Assembly (NCBI RefSeq): GCF_003311635.1
Contig: NZ_QEXL01000009.1
Coordinates: 1-49,499, forward strand
DNA from: Novacetimonas cocois
Lineage (GTDB): Bacteria > Pseudomonadota > Alphaproteobacteria > Acetobacterales > Acetobacteraceae
Direction: 5' to 3'
Length of the DNA: 49,499 bases
In this document: piece after piece, positions 19,687 to 28,472 of the stretch
Numbering within the stretch: position 1 is the stretch's first letter
How the letters are laid out: every line of letters begins with the position of its first letter
The notes under the pieces: model-generated
The model's database searches: none
What the model was told of the DNA's origin: nothing
What the model saw: the letters and a program-made list of their open reading frames with translations, nothing else
Program-made: the position numbers and the translations under genes

Positions 19687-19964
19687 GGCAGTTCCGTCAT
19701 GGCTGGTTTTCGCACGCGTTCCGGTGGAAGCGCGCAGGGGCGGACACGGGGGCGGGCATCAGGACTCGCGTCGGGGGAAGATGCCGCGTGAAATTACGTC
19801 CCACCATTAGCAGAATTGCGCCCCCGCGCGAAGCGTGTCGCGCAGGCACGCGCGTCATGGGGGGACGCGTCAGGGGAAAGGGCCGGCGGGGATGGTCGCG
19901 CGGCGCATGGGGGCAGTGCGCGCGAACGCATGCCACGGCCGGCGTCCGCGTCCATCCCTGCGTC

Positions 19965-20504
19965 CTAGAACGGGATTTCGTCGTCGAGGTCGCTGCCGCC
20001 CGCTGGCGCGTCCCAGCCGCCACCGCCACCCGAACCGCCCGCCGGGGCGGAACGGGGGGGCTGTGACGTGCGGCCGGGGTTGCCGCCGCCATATCCGCCA
20101 CCGCCGTTTCCGCCGCCATAGCCACCGCCCATGTCGCCGCCTTCGCCGCCGCGATTGCTGTCAAGCAGGACGAGATCGCCACGGAAGCGGTCGATCACCA
20201 CCTCGGTAGTGTAGCGTTCCTGCCCCGACTGGTCCGTCCACTTGCGCGTCTGAAGCGTCCCTTCGAGATAGACCTTGCGTCCCTTGCGCAGGAAGCGTTC
20301 GGCCACGTCGCCGATGCGTTCGTTGAAGATGACCACCCGGTGCCATTCGGTGCGTTCGCGCCGTTCGCCAGAGGCACGGTCGTTCCATGTCTCGCTTGTC
20401 GCAAGGGTCAGCGATACGATCTTCGCGCCGCTCTGGCTGTTGCGGATCTCCGGGTCCTTGCCCAGATTACCTACGAGGATGACCTTGTTGACGCTACCCG
20501 CCAT
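19965..20504 (-). CDS. ssb: Single-stranded DNA-binding protein
   Basis: SSB of 179 residues. The OB fold covers about 1-110 (MAGSVNKVILVGNLGKDPE, WHRVVIFNE, KVYLEGTLQTRKW). A flexible Gly-rich linker (GGGYGGGNGGGGYGGG) follows and the acidic partner-binding tip is DLDDEIPF. The start at 20504 is fixed by the family N-terminus and a GCAGGA ribosome site. It is divergent from uvrA, the same pairing as in E. coli. The 278 bases between its stop and gyrA show no gene. Confidence 0.96.
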   Translation of the reverse strand: MAGSVNKVILVGNLGKDPEIRNSQSGAKIVSLTLATSETWNDRASGERRERTEWHRVVIFNERIGDVAERFLRKGRKVYLEGTLQTRKWTDQSGQERYTTEVVIDRFRGDLVLLDSNRGGEGGDMGGGYGGGNGGGGYGGGNPGRTSQPPRSAPAGGSGGGGGWDAPAGGSDLDDEIPF

Positions 20505-20724
20505 TTGATGTCCTGCTTGCTGTTCGGGTTCACCGGCGGCCTGTTCCCAGGCCCCGGGGGGCCGGGCCGGTCCGTCGGAAACCGCCATGTCCGCCCTGCG
20601 GCGGAACGGCCGTTCATGATGCGCCCATCCTAGACTGAAATGGGCGGCGACCGGAAGGGTGGCGCGTCATCGAAAAAGAAGTCCCGCCTTTTCGCCCCCT
20701 TGCCCTGTCGCGCGTATGGGGACA

Positions 20725-20739
20725 GAACAACATGGCAAC
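20725..20739. promoter_or_regulatory. Candidate SOS (LexA) box between ssb and uvrA
   Basis: GAAC, seven bases, CAAC. Read on the other strand this is GTTG-N7-GTTC, one mismatch from the alphaproteobacterial LexA site GTTC-N7-GTTC. It lies 46 bases before the uvrA start, in the 280-base divergent control region. A single short match of this kind can occur by chance. Confidence 0.35.
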
Positions 20740-20784
20740 ATCACATTCGGTTCCCGCGGGATGCCCGCGGGGCAGGAGGATAAC

Positions 20785-23700
20785 ATGGACGATTCTTCTC
20801 CCGCGCGGGCGGGGGCCGGTGTGCCGCAGGTCACGGGGCCCGCGATTCGGGTGCGGGGCGCGCGCGCGCACAACCTGAAGAATGTCGATGTCGACATCCC
20901 CCGCGACGCGCTGACGGTCATGACCGGCCTGTCGGGGTCGGGGAAATCGTCGCTGGCGTTCGACACCATCTATGCCGAGGGGCAGCGGCGCTATGTCGAG
21001 AGCCTTTCGGCCTATGCGCGGCAGTTCCTTGAACTGATGGGCAAGCCGGACGTCGATTCGATCGAGGGGCTGTCCCCCGCGATTTCGATCGAACAGAAAA
21101 CCACGTCCAAGAATCCGCGCTCCACCGTGGGTACGGTGACGGAAATCCATGATTACATGCGCCTGCTGTGGGCGCGTGCCGGTGTGCCCTATTCCCCCGA
21201 AACCGGCCTGCCGATCGAGGCGCAGACCATCAGCCAGATGGTCGACCGCATCATGGCCATGCCGGAGGGGACGCGCCTGATGCTGCTGGCCCCGGTCATC
21301 CGCGACCGCAAGGGGGAATGCCGCAAGGAACTGGCGGACCTGCAACGCAAGGGCTTCACCCGCGTGAAGGTGGACGGCACGCTGTATGAAATCGGCGATG
21401 TGCCGGACCTCAACCGCCGCCTGCGCCACACGGTGGAGGCCGTAGTGGACCGCATCGTCGTGCGCGAGGGGCTGGAATCCCGTCTTGCCGACAGTTTCGA
21501 GACCGCGCTGTCGCTGTCCGACGGCCTTGTCTATGCCGAGGAAGTGCGGCGTGAGAAGGACGATGACGGCACGCCTGCGGAACGCACCGTCTTTTCCTCG
21601 CGCTTCGCGTGCCCCGTCAGTGGCTTCACGCTGGAGGAGATCGAGCCCCGGCTGTTTTCCTTCAATGCGCCGCAGGGGGCGTGTCCCGCGTGCGACGGCA
21701 TCGGTCAGGAAACATTTTTCGACCCCCACCTTGTCGTGCCGGATGAGGGGCTGTCGCTGAAGAACGGCGCGATCGCCCCGTGGCGCAACAGCCAGAGCCC
21801 CTATTACCAGCAGACCCTGGCGGGAATCGCCGCCCATTACGATGTCAGCATGGACACGCCGTGGCGCGACCTGCCCGAAGGGGTGCGCGATGTCATCCTT
21901 CACGGCTGTCGCGATCCCATCGCCTTCACCTACAGTGACGACCGGCGCACCTATACCCTGACCAAGCCGTTCGAGGGGGTCATCACCAACCTGCGCCGCC
22001 GCATGGCGGAGACCGACAGCGTCTGGGTGCGCGAGGAGCTTTCGCGATACCAGTCCGAAAAGCCGTGCCATGTCTGCCACGGCGCGCGCCTGCGGCCCGA
22101 AGCCCTGTCGGTCAAGGTGGCGGGCCTGAACATCGCGCAGGCTTCCGACATGCCCATCCGCCGCGCGCTGGAATGGTTCGCGACGGTGGAACCCACGCTG
22201 AGCCCGCAGCGCGCGGAAATCGCACGCCGCATCCTGCGCGAAATCCTCGACCGGCTGCGCTTCCTTGATGATGTGGGGCTGGATTACCTGACCCTGTCGC
22301 GCGGTTCGGCCACGCTGTCGGGCGGGGAGAGCCAGCGCATCCGCCTTGCCAGCCAGATCGGTTCCGGCCTGACGGGCGTGCTGTACGTGCTTGACGAGCC
22401 ATCCATCGGGCTGCACCAGCGCGACAATGAACGCCTGCTCGGCACGCTGGAGCGGCTCAAGCGGCTGGGGAACACGCTGATCGTCGTCGAACATGACGAG
22501 GACGCGATCCGGGCCGCGGACTGGCTGATCGACATGGGGCCGGGCGCGGGCGTCAATGGCGGGCATGTGGTCGCCTATGGCACGCCGCAGCAGGTCGCGG
22601 CCAATCCCGACAGCCTGACGGGCGCGTACCTGTCGGGGCGCAGGCGCATCGAGGTCCCGGCGCATCGCCGTCCCGTCGACCCGGCGCGGGAGCTGGTCCT
22701 GCGCGGGGCAACGGGCAACAACCTCAAGGACGTGACCGCGCGCTTCCCCCTGGGCACGTTCACGTGCGTCACGGGGGTTTCGGGCGGTGGCAAGTCCACG
22801 CTGGTGATCGATACGCTGTACAAGGCCCTGTCGCGGCGGCTGATGGGATCGGGGCAGAACCCGGCCCCGTATCGTGAAATCGACGGGATCGAACAGCTCG
22901 ACAAGATCATCGATATCGACCAGTCCCCCATCGGACGCACGCCGCGATCCAACCCCGCGACCTATACCGACCTGTTCACCCCGATTCGCGACTGGTTCTC
23001 GGAACTGCCCGAAAGCAAGGCACGGGGGTACAAGGCGGGGCGCTTCTCCTTCAACGTGAAGGGCGGACGGTGCGAGGCATGCCAGGGCGACGGCGTGCTG
23101 AAGATCGAGATGCACTTCCTGCCCGACGTGTTCGTGACATGCGATACCTGCAAGGGCGCGCGCTATAACCGCGAGACGCTGGAGGTAAAGTTCCGGGGCA
23201 AGTCGATCGCCGACGTGCTGTCGATGTCCGTGGACGAGGCGCTGCCGTTCTTTTCCGCCGTGCCGCGCATCCGCGACCGCCTTGCGATCCTGCAGAAGGT
23301 GGGGCTGGGCTATGTCGCGCTGGGACAGCAGGCCACGACCCTGTCCGGGGGCGAGGCGCAGCGCGTGAAGCTGTCGAAGGAACTGGCCCGCCGCGCCACG
23401 GGCCGGACGCTGTATATCCTCGACGAGCCCACCACCGGCCTGCATACCGAGGACGTGCGCAAGTTGCTGGAGGTGCTGCACGCGCTGGTGGCGCAGGGCA
23501 ACACGGTCGTGGTGATCGAACATAACCTGGAGGTCATCAAGACCGCCGACTGGGTGATCGACATGGGGCCGGAAGGGGGGGACGGCGGTGGCCGCATCGT
23601 GGCCGAAGGTACGCCCGAGGAGGTCGCGGCGAATCCCGAAAGCCATACCGGCCGATTCCTTCGCCCCCTGCTGGCGGAGCGTCCGGTGATCGCGACGCCG

Positions 23701-23850
23701 CCGCCAAAGCCCGCGCGGAGGAAAAAGGTTGCGTCCCCCGCCACGGCACGCGGAAAAAAGACCGCCGGCGCACCAAAATCGCCCACGTCGGGCGCACCCG
23801 GCGGAGGGAAAGCGAAAAAGGGCGGAAAAAAGCCGAAAAAAGCTGAATGA
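20785..23850 (+). CDS. uvrA: UvrABC excinuclease subunit A
   Basis: Damage-recognition ATPase of nucleotide excision repair; 1021 residues. Two ABC modules are visible: Walker [10 protein letters not shown] near 51-59 and GVSGGGKST near 666-674, with signatures [12 protein letters not shown] and [11 protein letters not shown]. Both zinc sites are present: CPVS...CPAC near 275-305 and CEACQGDG...CDTCKG near 764-790. The start is set by AGGAGGA at 20774-20780 and the family N-terminus; a 42-residue longer frame is rejected. The C-terminus carries an unusual tail of about 60 residues rich in Lys, Ala and Gly, ending KKPKKAE, probably disordered and DNA-binding. Confidence 0.97.
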   Translation: MDDSSPARAGAGVPQVTGPAIRVRGARAHNLKNVDVDIPRDALTVMTGLSGSGKSSLAFDTIYAEGQRRYVESLSAYARQFLELMGKPDVDSIEGLSPAISIEQKTTSKNPRSTVGTVTEIHDYMRLLWARAGVPYSPETGLPIEAQTISQMVDRIMAMPEGTRLMLLAPVIRDRKGECRKELADLQRKGFTRVKVDGTLYEIGDVPDLNRRLRHTVEAVVDRIVVREGLESRLADSFETALSLSDGLVYAEEVRREKDDDGTPAERTVFSSRFACPVSGFTLEEIEPRLFSFNAPQGACPACDGIGQETFFDPHLVVPDEGLSLKNGAIAPWRNSQSPYYQQTLAGIAAHYDVSMDTPWRDLPEGVRDVILHGCRDPIAFTYSDDRRTYTLTKPFEGVITNLRRRMAETDSVWVREELSRYQSEKPCHVCHGARLRPEALSVKVAGLNIAQASDMPIRRALEWFATVEPTLSPQRAEIARRILREILDRLRFLDDVGLDYLTLSRGSATLSGGESQRIRLASQIGSGLTGVLYVLDEPSIGLHQRDNERLLGTLERLKRLGNTLIVVEHDEDAIRAADWLIDMGPGAGVNGGHVVAYGTPQQVAANPDSLTGAYLSGRRRIEVPAHRRPVDPARELVLRGATGNNLKDVTARFPLGTFTCVTGVSGGGKSTLVIDTLYKALSRRLMGSGQNPAPYREIDGIEQLDKIIDIDQSPIGRTPRSNPATYTDLFTPIRDWFSELPESKARGYKAGRFSFNVKGGRCEACQGDGVLKIEMHFLPDVFVTCDTCKGARYNRETLEVKFRGKSIADVLSMSVDEALPFFSAVPRIRDRLAILQKVGLGYVALGQQATTLSGGEAQRVKLSKELARRATGRTLYILDEPTTGLHTEDVRKLLEVLHALVAQGNTVVVIEHNLEVIKTADWVIDMGPEGGDGGGRIVAEGTPEEVAANPESHTGRFLRPLLAERPVIATPPPKPARRKKVASPATARGKKTAGAPKSPTSGAPGGGKAKKGGKKPKKAE

Positions 23851-24022
23851 AACCCGGCGGCGCGCGATAGGGTTGCATGGCGGGAGGACGGAATTGAAAA
23901 ATATTCCGCCAAACAGGCGAAAAGTGCTTGCATCCTGCCCGGCAGAGGCCCTATCAGCGCCACTCTTGGCCCAAGGGGGCAATGTCTGCCCAACAGGCTG
24001 TCTACTGGTTTGGGGGTACGTG

Positions 24023-24487
24023 ATGAACGCACTTGCTCAACTGGGGATGGTCTCGGAACTCCCGAGCGATAACCAGATCTCTTCAGCGCCGTTTTCGTCC
24101 GACGACGACCGGAAAGATTATTTCGTCGAAAAAGACGGGATGAAGTTTGCGGGCACGCATCTTCTTGTCGATCTTTGGGATGCGCACAATCTTGACGATC
24201 CCGACAGGATTGACCGCACCCTGTGCGAAGCCGCAGTGACGGCCGGGGCGACGATCCTGCACAGCCATTTCCACCACTTCACGCCCAATGGCGGCGTGTC
24301 CGGGGTGGTCGTGCTGGCGGAAAGCCACATTTCCATCCATACGTGGCCGGAACGCAATTTTGCCGCCGTGGACATCTTCATGTGCGGCGCATGTGATCCG
24401 CATCTGGCGATCCCGGTCATGCAGCGCCTGTTCCAGGCAGGCCGGATCGAGGTGGACGAGCAGCGTCGCGGCCGCGTCCAGCCCTGA
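24023..24487 (+). CDS. speD: S-adenosylmethionine decarboxylase proenzyme
   Basis: Makes decarboxylated AdoMet, the aminopropyl donor for spermidine. The proenzyme has 154 residues and should self-cleave between Glu100 and Ser101 in AESHISIHTWPE, leaving a pyruvoyl cofactor. His106 and Cys121 (in FMCGAC) match the catalytic pair of the class 1B enzymes. These are normally about 120-130 residues, so the first 35 residues (MNALAQLGMVSELPSD onward) are an extra polar extension. GGGGG eight bases upstream supports this start. It is followed by speE after 133 bases containing a hairpin. Confidence 0.93.
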   Translation: MNALAQLGMVSELPSDNQISSAPFSSDDDRKDYFVEKDGMKFAGTHLLVDLWDAHNLDDPDRIDRTLCEAAVTAGATILHSHFHHFTPNGGVSGVVVLAESHISIHTWPERNFAAVDIFMCGACDPHLAIPVMQRLFQAGRIEVDEQRRGRVQP

Positions 24488-24562
24488 TTTCGTGCATGGG
24501 GGCACGCCATGTGTTCCCATGACCTGCTGTAGCCGATGCCCCCGCGCAGGGAGGTAATGACA

Positions 24563-24590
24563 GGCCGGACCGATATGTCCGGCCCGTTTT
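24563..24590 (+). terminator. Terminator or attenuator hairpin between speD and speE
   Basis: Perfect 8-bp stem GGCCGGAC/GTCCGGCC with a 6-base loop, followed by CGTTTT. It sits between two genes of the same pathway, 17 bases before the speE ribosome site, so partial termination could set the speD:speE ratio. Confidence 0.6.
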
Positions 24591-24620
24591 CGCATGGATA
24601 TTTTTCAAGGAGCACCACGG

Positions 24621-25499
24621 ATGTCCGACGTCTGGATCAGCGAGACCCTGTACGGGGGATGGCGACAGCAGTTTCGTGTCAACAGGATGCTGGCCCAGAC
24701 CAAAAGCGCGTTCCAGGACATCGTGGTCTTTGAAAACGAGGATTATGGCCGTGTCCTGATGCTCGACGGCGTGGTGCAGATCACCGAACGTGACGAGTTC
24801 GTCTATCAGGAAATGCTGACGCATGTGCCGCTGCTGGCGCATGGGGCGGCGCGCAATGTCCTGATCATCGGGGCGGGCGATGGTGGCGTCCTGCGCCGCG
24901 TGCTGCAGCACAGTACGGTCGAACGCGCGGTGATGGTCGAAATCGACGGGGAGGTCATTTCCCTGTCCAGAAAATTCCTGCCCGACATTTCAGGCGATGC
25001 GTGGAACGACCCGCGCGCGGACGTGATCGTGGGCGATGGCATCGAATACGTGGCCAACGCGCCGGATGGGTCCTTTGACGCGATCATCGTGGACAGCACC
25101 GATCCGATTGGCGTGGGCGAAGTCCTGTTCACCGATTCGTTCTATCGTCACTGCGCGCGCATCCTGACCGATAACGGCCTGATCGTGAACCAGTGCGGCG
25201 TGCCGTTCATGCAGGCCGACGAACTGCGTGACACCAGCGCGCGCCGGGCGCAGTTCTTCCGTCATGTCTCCGCCTATGTCGCGGCCGTTCCGACCTATGT
25301 CGGCGGGTTCATGACGCTGGGTATCGCCGCCAAGGGCGAGGCCCCCGGACAGCACGATGTCAGCGTGATCCGCGAACGCGCGCGCAAGGCCGGCATTATC
25401 GAGGGATGCCAGTACTGGACCCCCGAAATGCACGTCGCGTCCTTTACGCTGCCGCCCTATATCGCGCGCAACCTGCCCGGCCACGGCCAGAAGGGTTAA
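24621..25499 (+). CDS. speE: Spermidine synthase
   Basis: Polyamine aminopropyltransferase of 292 residues that uses the product of SpeD and putrescine. The nucleotide-binding motif GAGDGGVLRRVL is near 84-95, MVEIDGEVI near 106-114 binds the ribose, and the catalytic Asp is in IVDSTDPIG near 154-162. QTKSAFQDI and DEFVYQEMLTHVPL are the other family blocks. AAGGAG at 24607-24612 lies eight bases before this ATG and decides against the earlier in-frame ATG at 24594. Confidence 0.95.
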   Translation: MSDVWISETLYGGWRQQFRVNRMLAQTKSAFQDIVVFENEDYGRVLMLDGVVQITERDEFVYQEMLTHVPLLAHGAARNVLIIGAGDGGVLRRVLQHSTVERAVMVEIDGEVISLSRKFLPDISGDAWNDPRADVIVGDGIEYVANAPDGSFDAIIVDSTDPIGVGEVLFTDSFYRHCARILTDNGLIVNQCGVPFMQADELRDTSARRAQFFRHVSAYVAAVPTYVGGFMTLGIAAKGEAPGQHDVSVIRERARKAGIIEGCQYWTPEMHVASFTLPPYIARNLPGHGQKG

Positions 25500-25531
25500 G
25501 GCCGGAGCGGCATCCGGTGAAGACCGTTTGA

Positions 25532-25575
25532 AAAGGCAGGTTCGGCAGTGCCCCGGACCTGCCTTTATTTTTTAT
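25532..25575. terminator. Bidirectional intrinsic terminator between speE and the LysR gene
   Basis: A 14-bp stem (25532-25545 with 25553-25566, one G-T pair) followed by ATTTTTT on the plus strand. The minus-strand LysR stop codon overlaps its right arm, and AAAA just before the left arm gives a T tract on the other strand. It serves both converging genes. Confidence 0.85.
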
Positions 25576-26578
25576 CAGCAGGCTGATTCCAGACGCTCTC
25601 CTGACGGCCGGATGGCGTCGTCGCGGCAGGCGATGGCGCCTCGGGCGCACCAGTGTTCGCGTTGCGCCTGGCGCAGTCCCACAGGCGTCCCACGTCGCCC
25701 CTGCCTTCGTCCATGTGGCGATACAGGCGGATGTCGATGTCGAGGTTCCATCGCGGATCGCGCGAAGCAGGCACGAGCGCGCCGGTGGCAAGTTCCGTCC
25801 TTATCAGGCTGCGCGGCAGCCAGCACAGCCCACCCCCGGCAAGCACGACGGCCTTCAGCCCATGGGCAATGGCATTCTGGTGGACCGTCACGCGCTCAAA
25901 TGGGGGCGAGACATCGAACAGCCGTCGCAGCACCAGCCCGAAGAAGGAATCATCGCCATAGGTGGCATAGGGCACCGCGATCGGTCGGGCCAGTGCCGCA
26001 TCCAGAAGGCCCTCTCCCGTCCATTTCATGCCATCGACGACAAGTTCGCGCGCGGTCACGGGGATTGCCTCGTCCGAGGAAACCTTCAGGAATTCGAACT
26101 TCCCTTCCTCCAGCCGCAGGCTGACGTAACGGTGCGCATAGGTCAGGAAGAAATCGGCCTCTTCCTCCACCAGCGCTGACAGATTGGCCTCGATCCCACC
26201 CCGGTCCGGCAGGATCGCCGTACGGATCGGTGGCGCATCCCGGCTGAGGGTCGCCATCCAGTTTGGAAAGAACGCCACGGCCAGCGTATGCAGCGCCGCG
26301 AAGCGCACCAGCTTCGCCGCCGCATCCCCCCTGAAAGCTTCACGCGCCCCGTAAAGCTGTCGGATCATGTCGCGCGCCTGCGGAAGGAAGCGCAGCCCTT
26401 CGCGCGTCAGCTCGGCAGGGAGGGAGGCGCGACTGACCAGCGTCGTGCCGAGCCAGTTCTCAAGCTGCCGGACCCGTCGGCTCAGGGCGGGCTGTGTGAC
26501 ATGGCGAAGCTCCGCGGCACGCGAAAAACTGCCTGTTTCCGCCAGTGCCACGAAATCTTCCAGCCATTTCAGTTCCAT
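25565..26578 (-). CDS. LysR-type transcriptional regulator
   Basis: LysR-family regulator of 337 residues. The winged helix-turn-helix fills the first 60 residues (MELKWLEDFVALAETGSFSRAAE, then VTQPALSRRVRQLE), and the effector-binding domain follows from about 90. The C-terminus has an extra polar tail of about 30 residues. It is divergent from the D-amino-acid operon and separated from it by 153 bases containing paired inverted repeats, the usual arrangement for a LysR protein controlling its neighbour. The effector is unknown; a D-amino acid or D-dipeptide is a reasonable guess from context. Confidence 0.92.
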   Translation of the reverse strand: MELKWLEDFVALAETGSFSRAAELRHVTQPALSRRVRQLENWLGTTLVSRASLPAELTREGLRFLPQARDMIRQLYGAREAFRGDAAAKLVRFAALHTLAVAFFPNWMATLSRDAPPIRTAILPDRGGIEANLSALVEEEADFFLTYAHRYVSLRLEEGKFEFLKVSSDEAIPVTARELVVDGMKWTGEGLLDAALARPIAVPYATYGDDSFFGLVLRRLFDVSPPFERVTVHQNAIAHGLKAVVLAGGGLCWLPRSLIRTELATGALVPASRDPRWNLDIDIRLYRHMDEGRGDVGRLWDCARRNANTGAPEAPSPAATTPSGRQESVWNQPADKK

Positions 26579-26618
26579 CTACCCATGACCTTTTCCCAAG
26601 GGGGACTTATCTAGCAAG

Positions 26619-26655
26619 TGCATGATATTCCTACATTATGCAGAAATGGAATATC
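26619..26655. promoter_or_regulatory. Overlapping inverted repeats, candidate LysR operator
   Basis: GATATTCC (26624-26631) and GGAATATC (26648-26655) are perfect inverted copies 16 bases apart. TGCAT (26619-26623) and ATGCA (26638-26642) form a second pair. They lie between the divergent LysR gene (start 26578) and the aminotransferase (start 26732), in a locally AT-rich patch. Binding by this LysR protein is inferred. Confidence 0.55.
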
Positions 26656-26731
26656 TTTGTGCCAAATTGCTATTGGCCTTGTCGGGCACGATCCGCCAGC
26701 ATCCGGGCATCATCTGCTGACGAAGGCGCCG

Positions 26732-27622
26732 ATGGAACGGACTGTATATTGTGCCGGCACGTACATGCCGCAAAGCGAGGCGCGCCTCAGCATCTTTGAC
26801 CGCGGCACGCTGTTCGGGGACGCGATTTACGAGGTTACGGTCGTTCTGGACGGGCGGCTGATCGACAATGGCCTGCATCTCGATCGGCTTGAGCGTTCGC
26901 TTGCCGCGCTGGCGATTCCCATGCCGTTGCCAAGGCATGAAATCGAGGCCATCCAGCACGAACTCGTCGCGCGTAACGAACTGGTGGAAGGCACGCTGTA
27001 CCTGCAGGTCAGCAGGGGCGAGGCCGACCGTGATTTTGTCTATCCCGCCGACATGCGGCCCGGCTTTTTCGCCTTTACCCAGCACAGGGCGATCCGCGAT
27101 ACCCCGGCGCAGAGGCAGGGCATCAGCGTCGCCCTGATGCCTGATCCACGCTGGGCGCGACGCGACATCAAGACGACGATGCTGCTCGGGCAGGTGCTGG
27201 CAAAGCGGGAGGCACGGGCCACGGGTTTCGCCGATGTCTGGTTCGTCGAGGAGGGCGTGGTTACGGAAGGCGCATCTTCGACCGCGTTCCTCATCACCCG
27301 CGCGGGCGCGGTGGTGACCCGTCCGAATTCCCACGCCATCCTGCCCGGATGCACACGCAAGGCCGTGCAGGCCCTGTGCGCCCGTCATAATCTGGAGTTC
27401 GAGGAACGTGGCTTCACGCCCGATGACATCGCGATGGCGGCCGAGGCCTTCCAGACCAGTGCCTCCTCGCTTGTCACGCCGGTCGTAAGGGTCGGCGCGA
27501 TTCCCATCGGGGATGGAGCGCCCGGCCCCATGACCCGCCGGCTCCAGCATTATTATCTTGAGGCAGCACTTGGGCAGGGATCCGATACGCCGCCCGGTAA
27601 GCCGGGGCCTGATCTCTTGTGA
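26732..27622 (+). CDS. dat: D-amino-acid aminotransferase (class IV PLP)
   Basis: Fold-type IV PLP aminotransferase of 296 residues. The cofactor Lys is Lys147 in RRDIKTTMLLGQVLAK, at almost the same place as Lys145 of Bacillus D-amino-acid aminotransferase. SIFDRGTLFGDAIYEV near 20-35, GTLYLQVSRGEADRDF near 88-103 and EGASSTAFLI near 174-183 are family blocks. It should move the amino group from D-amino acids to a 2-oxo acid; related lyases and branched-chain enzymes share this fold, so the D-specificity is helped by the neighbours (M55 and S58 peptidases). The start has AAGG upstream; an earlier ATG at 26618 lies in the operator region and is rejected. The stop overlaps the next start (GTGA). 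Confidence 0.85.
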   Translation: MERTVYCAGTYMPQSEARLSIFDRGTLFGDAIYEVTVVLDGRLIDNGLHLDRLERSLAALAIPMPLPRHEIEAIQHELVARNELVEGTLYLQVSRGEADRDFVYPADMRPGFFAFTQHRAIRDTPAQRQGISVALMPDPRWARRDIKTTMLLGQVLAKREARATGFADVWFVEEGVVTEGASSTAFLITRAGAVVTRPNSHAILPGCTRKAVQALCARHNLEFEERGFTPDDIAMAAEAFQTSASSLVTPVVRVGAIPIGDGAPGPMTRRLQHYYLEAALGQGSDTPPGKPGPDLL

Positions 27623-28461
27623 GGCGGGTCCGGCATACCGGCCTGGCATTCGCGCTGCTGGCGGGCCTTGCGTTTCATCAGGCCCACGCGGCCGAGGGCT
27701 ATGGGCAGTGCAGGCTGTTCGGCCACGGTGCGACGCATCACGTGACACCGGCCGTGCCGGGGCAGCTGACCGTGCTGATCAATCTTCCGGCTGTTGGCGA
27801 ATTCAACGGGGATACGCCCACGACCATCCGTTCGGGGCGGGAGTTCTGTCTTGCGGTGAATATTGCCTACCGCCTTGGCCTTGATCGGGTCGTCCTGCGC
27901 AATGCCTCGTTCGATTCCCTCGTGGCCGGACGGAACCGGGATTATGATCTGGCCCTGGCGCTTGTGTCCGTGCGGCATCGGGAACATGAGGTCGTCACGT
28001 TTTCCGCGCCCTATGCCTTCGACAGCTATGGCATCGCGACGCGCGCCACCACGCGGATGGACGAAAACACCCTGCGCGCGGCCCGCGTCGGCACGCAGCT
28101 GGGCACCAACGTCACCTCATGGGCGCGGGACAGTCTGAAGATCCGCCGTCTTTCCGCGTTTGACGATACCGGCACGATGTTCACGGCCCTGGCGGCGGGG
28201 AACGTGGATGCGGTCATCACCAGCCTGTCCGTCATCCTTGGGCAGGCCGGCGCCGCGCAGGGACGTTTCAGGGTGGTGGGCCAGTTCCCCGAGGGAACGC
28301 CGATCGCGGCGGTGCTGCCGCTGCATTCGCCCGAAGCCCCCGTGATCGACCGGATCATCAATGACATGCGAACGGAGGGAACGCTGCGCGCGCTTGAAAT
28401 GACTTACCTCGCGCCCCTGTGGAAGGGCGCCGATCCCGCGACGATTCCGGTATGGCATTGA
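27619..28461 (+). CDS. Amino-acid ABC transporter, periplasmic binding protein
   Basis: Solute-binding protein of the polar amino acid (SBP family 3) type, 280 residues. It starts with GTG at 27619, overlapping the dat stop by four bases. A signal peptide (MRRVRHTGLAFALLAGLAF, cleavage near AHA-AEG at 24) sends it to the periplasm. YDLALALVSVRHREHEVVTFSAPY near 113-136 is the typical family-3 core block, followed by VGTQLGTNV. The usual ligand-binding Arg and Asp can only be guessed. It is the first of three transporter genes; the ligand is unknown and may be a D-amino acid or short D-peptide. Confidence 0.85.
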   Translation: MRRVRHTGLAFALLAGLAFHQAHAAEGYGQCRLFGHGATHHVTPAVPGQLTVLINLPAVGEFNGDTPTTIRSGREFCLAVNIAYRLGLDRVVLRNASFDSLVAGRNRDYDLALALVSVRHREHEVVTFSAPYAFDSYGIATRATTRMDENTLRAARVGTQLGTNVTSWARDSLKIRRLSAFDDTGTMFTALAAGNVDAVITSLSVILGQAGAAQGRFRVVGQFPEGTPIAAVLPLHSPEAPVIDRIINDMRTEGTLRALEMTYLAPLWKGADPATIPVWH

Positions 28462-28472
28462 GGGCGGGCGAC

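Noticed and set aside
16849-19791. 980-residue plus-strand open frame across gyrA
   Set aside because: It is antisense to a perfect gyrA gene; its composition (His, Gln, Arg, Val, Gly) is the mirror of the real reading frame.
20614-23982. 1122-residue minus-strand open frame across uvrA
   Set aside because: It is antisense to uvrA and arises from high GC at third positions.
26618-26731. Longer N-terminus for the D-amino-acid aminotransferase
   Set aside because: It would translate through the inverted repeats of the control region, and family members start at MERTVYCAGTYM.
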